The translations under genes were made by a program, and so were the position numbers. Shown here piece after piece: positions 60,274 to 64,000 of a DNA stretch of 64,000 bases (the first letter of the stretch is position 1; every line of letters starts with the position of its first letter). A model generated the notes under the pieces. It worked only from the letters and a program-made list of their open reading frames with translations. It was not told the DNA's origin and searched no databases. This DNA comes from Streptomyces sp. ISL-98 (GTDB taxonomy: Bacteria; Actinomycetota; Actinomycetes; Streptomycetales; Streptomycetaceae), in contig NZ_JAGGPB010000050.1 of NCBI RefSeq assembly GCF_018614055.1, positions 62,001 to 126,000 of the forward strand, written 5' to 3'.

Positions 60274-61491
60274 ATGACGGGCGAGGCCACAAGCCCGCCG
60301 CCCGGCGCTCCGGATCTGCCGGCTCCGCGGCTGGCCCGCATCATTCTCACGTTCGCGCTGATCAGTTATCTGGGCATCACGGTCATCAACCTCGTGGGAG
60401 CGCGACTCGATTCCTTCTCACTCGTCACTTCTCTCATCTGCCTCTGCCTCATTTTCCTTCTGCAACTGAGGCACTCCGGCACGGGAGCGCGTCAGGCCCC
60501 CGCCCGGCACAAGGCCGTGACGCTCGGATCCCAGGCGCTGCTCACCTATCTGCCGATCGCGGTCTTCCACTCCCAATGGGGAGCCATGGCCGGATTCCTG
60601 TCCGGATCTCTGCTGCTGCTTCTGCCCGGCCGGGTGGCGTGGCCCGCGTACGGCGTCGTCGGACTGACCATGCTGATCCCGCCGACGCTGGAGGGCCTCT
60701 CCGTACAGGAGACGATCTACCTCTGCCAGTCGACGCTGCTGACCGGCCTGGTGGTGTACGGCCTCTCCCGCATGGCGGCCCTCGTGCAGGCACTGCATGA
60801 CACACGTGGCGAACTCGCAGGCATGGCCGTCACCAAGGAGCGCCTGCGCTTCGCCCGGGACCTGCACGACCTGCTCGGCTACAGCCTCTCCGCCATCACC
60901 CTCAAGACCGAGCTGATCCACCGCCTCATACCCACGCATCCGAGGCGGGCGATGGAGGAGATCAGCGAAGTCCTCACGATCTCCCGCCAGTCGCTCGCCG
61001 ACGTCCGTGCCGTCTCCAGCGGCCTGCGCAGCATGTCGTTGGTGCAGGAGCTCCATTCGGCGCAGTCGCTGTTGGAAGCGGCGGACGTGGAGGTGCAGGC
61101 GGAAGTGCGGATCGCGAAGCTCAACCAGCAGGTCGACACGGTGCTGGCCGCCGTACTGCGCGAGGCGGTCACGAATCTGCTGCGCCATTCCCGGGCCGGT
61201 TTCTGCAGCATCGAAGCGATACAGGAGGCCGGGTGGGTACGGCTGTCCGTCTCTAACGACGGCGTCGACCCCGCCTACCGTGACGTATCACCGCACAGCG
61301 GCAGCGGCCTGGGCAACCTGGAGGCCCGCCTCCGTACGGCATCCGGAAAGCTCACCGCCACGCACGGCGCCGGCGGAACCTTCCACCTCGTGGCGGAGGC
61401 ACCGGCGAGCCTGGTCAGGAAGCTCGCCGACCTGGAGGCGAACGAGGCGCAGGACGCGCTCCCCACCCCCACCAAGGACCCCGCAGCCTGA
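60274..61491 (+). CDS. NarL-type sensor histidine kinase
   Basis: 405 residues from the ATG at 60274 (AAGAGG five bases upstream); an earlier ATG at 60232 has none. Hydrophobic spans lie near residues 20-41, 48-64, 84-98, 104-117, 124-137 and 150-166, a six-span DesK-like sensor. The HisKA_3 box is RFARDLHDLLGYSLS with His198. The N-box is REAVTNLLRHS and the G-box SGSGLGNLEARL. It begins 144 bases after the cyclodehydratase and is followed after 48 bases by its response regulator, so it is probably part of the RiPP operon or its dedicated control. The signal is unknown. Confidence 0.9.
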   Translation: MTGEATSPPPGAPDLPAPRLARIILTFALISYLGITVINLVGARLDSFSLVTSLICLCLIFLLQLRHSGTGARQAPARHKAVTLGSQALLTYLPIAVFHSQWGAMAGFLSGSLLLLLPGRVAWPAYGVVGLTMLIPPTLEGLSVQETIYLCQSTLLTGLVVYGLSRMAALVQALHDTRGELAGMAVTKERLRFARDLHDLLGYSLSAITLKTELIHRLIPTHPRRAMEEISEVLTISRQSLADVRAVSSGLRSMSLVQELHSAQSLLEAADVEVQAEVRIAKLNQQVDTVLAAVLREAVTNLLRHSRAGFCSIEAIQEAGWVRLSVSNDGVDPAYRDVSPHSGSGLGNLEARLRTASGKLTATHGAGGTFHLVAEAPASLVRKLADLEANEAQDALPTPTKDPAA

Positions 61492-61539
61492 GCCGCCCTG
61501 TCCCACCCGGTCACCCGGTCCGAGGAGGAACCCCCCGCC

Positions 61540-62151
61540 GTGACAATCCGCATTCTGCTGGCCGAAGACATGAACATGGTGCGTGGAGCACTGGTGGCTC
61601 TGCTGAACCTGGAGGACGACCTGGAGGTCGTCTCCGAACTGGAGCGCGGCGACCAGATCCTGGCGGCGGCCCTGGAGCACGAGCCGGACGTGGCCATCAT
61701 CGACATCGACCTGCCCGGCCTCGACGGCCTGACGGCCGCGGCACGCCTGCGCAAGCGGCTGCCGGAGTGCAGGACGCTGATCCTCACCAGCCTCGGCCGC
61801 CCGGGAGCACTGCGCCGGGCCCTGGCAGCGCAGGTCAGCGGATACCTGCTGAAGGACGCGCCGCCCCAGGAACTCGCGTCGGCGGTACGCCGAGTGGCGG
61901 CAGGCCAGCGGGTCATCGACTCACAGCTCGCACTCTCGGCATGGAACAGCACCGAAACGCCGCTGACGGAACGGGAGGCGGAGGTCCTCCAGTTGGCCGC
62001 CGAGGGCCTGGAGCCGATAGAGATAGCAAGCCAGCTGAAGCTCTCCCTGGGTACGGTACGCAACTACCTCACCACCATCGTGACGAAGCTGAACGCACGG
62101 AACCGGGTGGACGCGATCAAGATCGCCAGAGACGCGGACTGGCTCCTATAA
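61540..62151 (+). CDS. LuxR-type response regulator (DesR-like)
   Basis: 203 residues. The receiver has Glu9-Asp10, phosphoacceptor Asp55 (AIIDIDLPG) and the conserved Lys in YLLKDAPP. The LuxR helix-turn-helix starts at LTEREAEVLQLAAEG and ends LTTIVTKLNARNRVDAIKIA. The start is GTG at 61540 with GAGGAGGA 10 bases upstream. It is the partner of the kinase just before it. It ends 12 bases from the convergent SagB-like gene with no visible terminator between them. Confidence 0.92.
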   Translation: MTIRILLAEDMNMVRGALVALLNLEDDLEVVSELERGDQILAAALEHEPDVAIIDIDLPGLDGLTAAARLRKRLPECRTLILTSLGRPGALRRALAAQVSGYLLKDAPPQELASAVRRVAAGQRVIDSQLALSAWNSTETPLTEREAEVLQLAAEGLEPIEIASQLKLSLGTVRNYLTTIVTKLNARNRVDAIKIARDADWLL

Positions 62152-62163
62152 CCCGCACAAAGC

Positions 62164-62820
62164 TCAGGCAAGGTCAGCCTCCATTCCGGCTTCTACTCCG
62201 GTTTCTACCTGCGTAACCATGCCGGCCGAGGCCAAGTACTCGATGATGCTCCACGTCAGAGCCCGGGGGAGCGGCAGCGCGTCCGACACAGCGTCCGGCG
62301 TGACAGGCCGGACCAGCATCCCCACCACCCACACCGCCTCGGGCCGGTGCAGCAGCACCCGATGCGTGGACCCGTCCCGCTCCAGCGCGAACCCTTCCGC
62401 CTCCAGCGTGAACGACACCCCGCGCGGAAGCTGGATGGGCGCCATGGCGGTCAGCCGGACGGAACTGAACAGAGCGTGACGGGACACCGGGCACACGGAG
62501 AGCACGGGCCCCCGGAAATCCCCGACACCAAGCGTCCGCACGACGAGATGAGACAGCCGCTCCAGAACGGGCAGCAATACCAAATACACCCCGGCCTTGG
62601 ATGTTTTACTGTCCGGCCGGGGCTCGACATTCTTCAGGAGTACGGGCCCGAGCTCCATCCGGTGCAATGCCTCACGAACAACCGGAGGCACCGCCGCGAT
62701 ACGCTCCGGCCCCCACGGCCCGGACAGGACAAGCTCGCCGTCGTCGGTCTCCGACTCGATGACGACATCCTCGCTCAGGGACCAGAGATGCACTGTCTGG
62801 TACTCGTCCGTATTCCCCAT
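62164..62820 (-). CDS. stand-alone N-terminal half of a SagB-type dehydrogenase
   Basis: 218 residues on the opposite strand to the RiPP operon. The sequence resembles the N-terminal domain that precedes the nitroreductase fold in actinobacterial SagB/ThcOx dehydrogenases: HLWSLSEDVVIE near the start, VREALHRMELGPVLLKNV, LLPVLERLSHLVVRTLGVGD, PVLSVCPVSRHALF, and VLLHRPEAVWVVGML before a winged-helix-like end. The flavin-binding nitroreductase domain that should follow is missing, because the gene stops after VTQVETGVEAGMEADLA and runs straight into the convergent regulator. The start has GAGGAA just upstream, and the frame is intact, so it may be a maintained partner protein or a truncated relic. 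By family, SagB oxidises azolines to azoles; this half could not do so. Confidence 0.65.
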   Translation of the reverse strand: MGNTDEYQTVHLWSLSEDVVIESETDDGELVLSGPWGPERIAAVPPVVREALHRMELGPVLLKNVEPRPDSKTSKAGVYLVLLPVLERLSHLVVRTLGVGDFRGPVLSVCPVSRHALFSSVRLTAMAPIQLPRGVSFTLEAEGFALERDGSTHRVLLHRPEAVWVVGMLVRPVTPDAVSDALPLPRALTWSIIEYLASAGMVTQVETGVEAGMEADLA

Positions 62821-63059
62821 GGAGGTTCCTCAACTTGGCACGATCATCACGCCGAGTATGGGCCCAAGGGTTCAGTCACCGACAGCCACGGATTCACACG
62901 CTTGGCATGAATATTTCATGCAAGCTGCAACCACACTGAGGGGGCACTTCGGCCTGCAGACAGGGGAAATCAGCCACTCGCTAACTGGACGTGGCCCATT
63001 CACGATCGAGAATGGCGTGGACGACCGAGTCCCGCCGCTGCCCGCCCTTCTTCATGTGC

Positions 63060-63323
63060 TCACGGATACGTCCCTCCTCGACCACCCCCAGCTGCCAGCA
63101 TGGCCCGAGCTCTACTCAGGCTGGTCGGCAAGGAAGGGGGATCCTTGGGGCCCGCTGCGTCGGGGGCGGCGGCGACGAGGGCGCGCTTGTGGCACGAGCA
63201 GTCGCAGAGCAGTGTTTCGACGGGCAACTGGACACCGGGAAGTCGCACGGTGCGCGGGCCGGCGCAGAGGTCGTGAGCGCCGAGGCGGCACTCCGGCGTC
63301 TTGTACGGGGTCTGTGTCGTCAT
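63060..63323 (-). CDS. small Cys/His-containing hypothetical protein
   Basis: 87 residues from the ATG at 63323 (MTTQTPYKTPECRLGAHDLC), which overlaps the stop of the upstream gene by four bases (ATGA), strong evidence that it is real. Five Cys and nearby His (ECRLGAHDLC ... LLCDCSCHKR) suggest a zinc-binding knuckle. The tail is Ala/Gly-rich and probably disordered. Paired small Cys-rich proteins of this kind follow conserved hypothetical genes in many Streptomyces, as I recall. No function known. Confidence 0.7.
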   Translation of the reverse strand: MTTQTPYKTPECRLGAHDLCAGPRTVRLPGVQLPVETLLCDCSCHKRALVAAAPDAAGPKDPPSLPTSLSRARAMLAAGGGRGGTYP

Positions 63324-63805
63324 GACGCCGCCGTAAGCCGCGCGTGGCCGATACGGATCAACTCGGCCACGGCTTCGGGGGAGCCCAGGACGCCCGCGTC
63401 CTGCATGGGGACCGACCAGTACGGGCCGCCGGTCTCCAGTGCGGTGCGGTCCGTACGCGGTACGCCGAGCCACGCCCCGCGCCCAATACAGGTGGCGAAC
63501 GGCGAGCGCCACGTCTCTGATGTCTGAGGCGGCATCAACGCGTAGTACCAGGAGAACGGGTCATGGATGACAGGTCCGCCGTCGAGGATCTCGGCGAGGA
63601 ACCTGGCGACGAACGCCCGGTCGTCGTTACCGGCGGCGGCGTGCACAGTGACGGCAGGCATACGTACGGCGTCGAAAAGGCCGCCCAACGGCAGCATTGC
63701 GACGGCGCCGTCCTGCCACTCCTGACGGGCGACTGCCGGCACGTCGAGCGTGCGGGCCAACCAGTTGGTGATAGCCGTATCGGTGTCGGTTCTGGTGTGG
63801 TGCAC
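63320..63805 (-). CDS. conserved Streptomyces hypothetical protein
   Basis: 161 residues from the GTG at 63805, chosen because GAGGGG lies seven bases upstream; an earlier GTG at 63844 lacks a good site. The protein is soluble, with no membrane span. A recognisable pattern is FSWYYALMPPQTSETW...GRGAWLGVPRTDRT...YWSVPM...GSPEAVAELIRIG, which I recall from proteins of unknown role scattered through Streptomyces genomes, often followed by a small Cys-rich partner, as here. It is translationally coupled to 63060-63323. I cannot assign a function. Confidence 0.75.
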   Translation of the reverse strand: MHHTRTDTDTAITNWLARTLDVPAVARQEWQDGAVAMLPLGGLFDAVRMPAVTVHAAAGNDDRAFVARFLAEILDGGPVIHDPFSWYYALMPPQTSETWRSPFATCIGRGAWLGVPRTDRTALETGGPYWSVPMQDAGVLGSPEAVAELIRIGHARLTAAS

Positions 63806-63990
63806 GCTGAGTCCCCTCGCTGCGAGAGATGCCTGCGGTGGCACCTTCTGTGCAGTGTTTTCGGTCGATGCTCAATAGTGGACTCGCCGGACGTCCCATC
63901 GAAGGCCGTATTGAGGACTCTTACCGGACCCCAAGGGGACTTCCTGTCACCCGAGTTGAGGTCTACCGTTGACGGGAATCAGACACCGTC

Positions 63991-64000
63991 GGAGGTAAGA
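63991..64000 (+). promoter_or_regulatory. Shine-Dalgarno of a rightward gene beyond the window
   Basis: GGAGGTAAGA at the last bases is a near-perfect ribosome binding site. With the start codon expected within about ten bases, a rightward gene probably begins just outside. The region 63806-63990 has no gene that I can support and would hold the divergent promoters. Confidence 0.4.

Overview
The window is high-GC actinobacterial DNA, almost certainly Streptomyces: strong third-position GC, frequent GTG starts, ATGA-overlapping operons and tryptophan genes of the type recruited to peptide antibiotic loci. Its centre is a complete non-ribosomal peptide locus. Two giant NRPS genes (9135-27992 and 28254-45785) each encode five modules, each begin with an initiation module behind a truncated condensation-like domain, and each end with an epimerization (E) domain and no thioesterase. 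A stand-alone penicillin-binding-protein-type (PBP-type) thioesterase (7626-9056) lies just upstream. The epimerization pattern of NRPS1 (L, D, D, L, D) matches cyclo(Leu-D-Trp-D-Glu-Ala-D-Val/alloIle), the BE-18257 pentapeptides. The pattern of NRPS2 (L, D, L, L, D) and a basic-type fourth pocket match cyclo(Leu-D-Val-Trp-N5-hydroxyArg-D-Phe), the pentaminomycins. From memory, both families are made by one locus in Streptomyces cacaoi, so I read this as that locus or a close homologue.

Layout. 1-1990 (+): end of a HAD phosphatase, a FabG-like reductase and a FabD-like transacylase, separated by a strong bidirectional hairpin from what follows and probably outside the peptide pathway. 2084-7381 (-): MacB-like ATPase, FtsX-like permease, histidine kinase and LuxR-type regulator, a typical peptide-sensing or resistance set. 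7626-45785 (+): thioesterase, NRPS1 and NRPS2. The promoter and leader of NRPS2 look like a collapsed copy of the thioesterase-NRPS1 upstream DNA. 46146-49671: a stripped-down ABC ATPase-like protein (+), a winged-helix regulator (-) and a DrrAB-type exporter (-). 49800-55089 (-): tightly overlapping trpE-trpG-trpD-trpC-DAHP synthase, which supplies Trp to both peptides. 55354-56052 (+): YqcI/YcgG-family haem protein, the best candidate for arginine N-hydroxylation. 56224-57198 (+): a second winged-helix regulator, paralogous to the first.

57614-62820 holds a separate, apparently minimal azol(in)e-type RiPP locus: a 64-residue precursor candidate with a Ser/Thr/Cys-rich tail, a fused E1-like/YcaO cyclodehydratase, a NarL-type two-component pair, and a gene that looks like only the N-terminal half of a SagB dehydrogenase. 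The right end carries two translationally coupled Streptomyces hypothetical genes and a Shine-Dalgarno sequence for a gene beyond the edge.

Working model for the main locus: Trp genes raise precursor supply, the haem protein makes N5-hydroxy-Arg, the two NRPSs each build a linear pentapeptide ending in a D-residue, the single thioesterase cyclises both, and the two ABC systems export or protect. Substrate assignments rest on hand-read pocket residues plus colinearity with remembered structures. No database search was possible.
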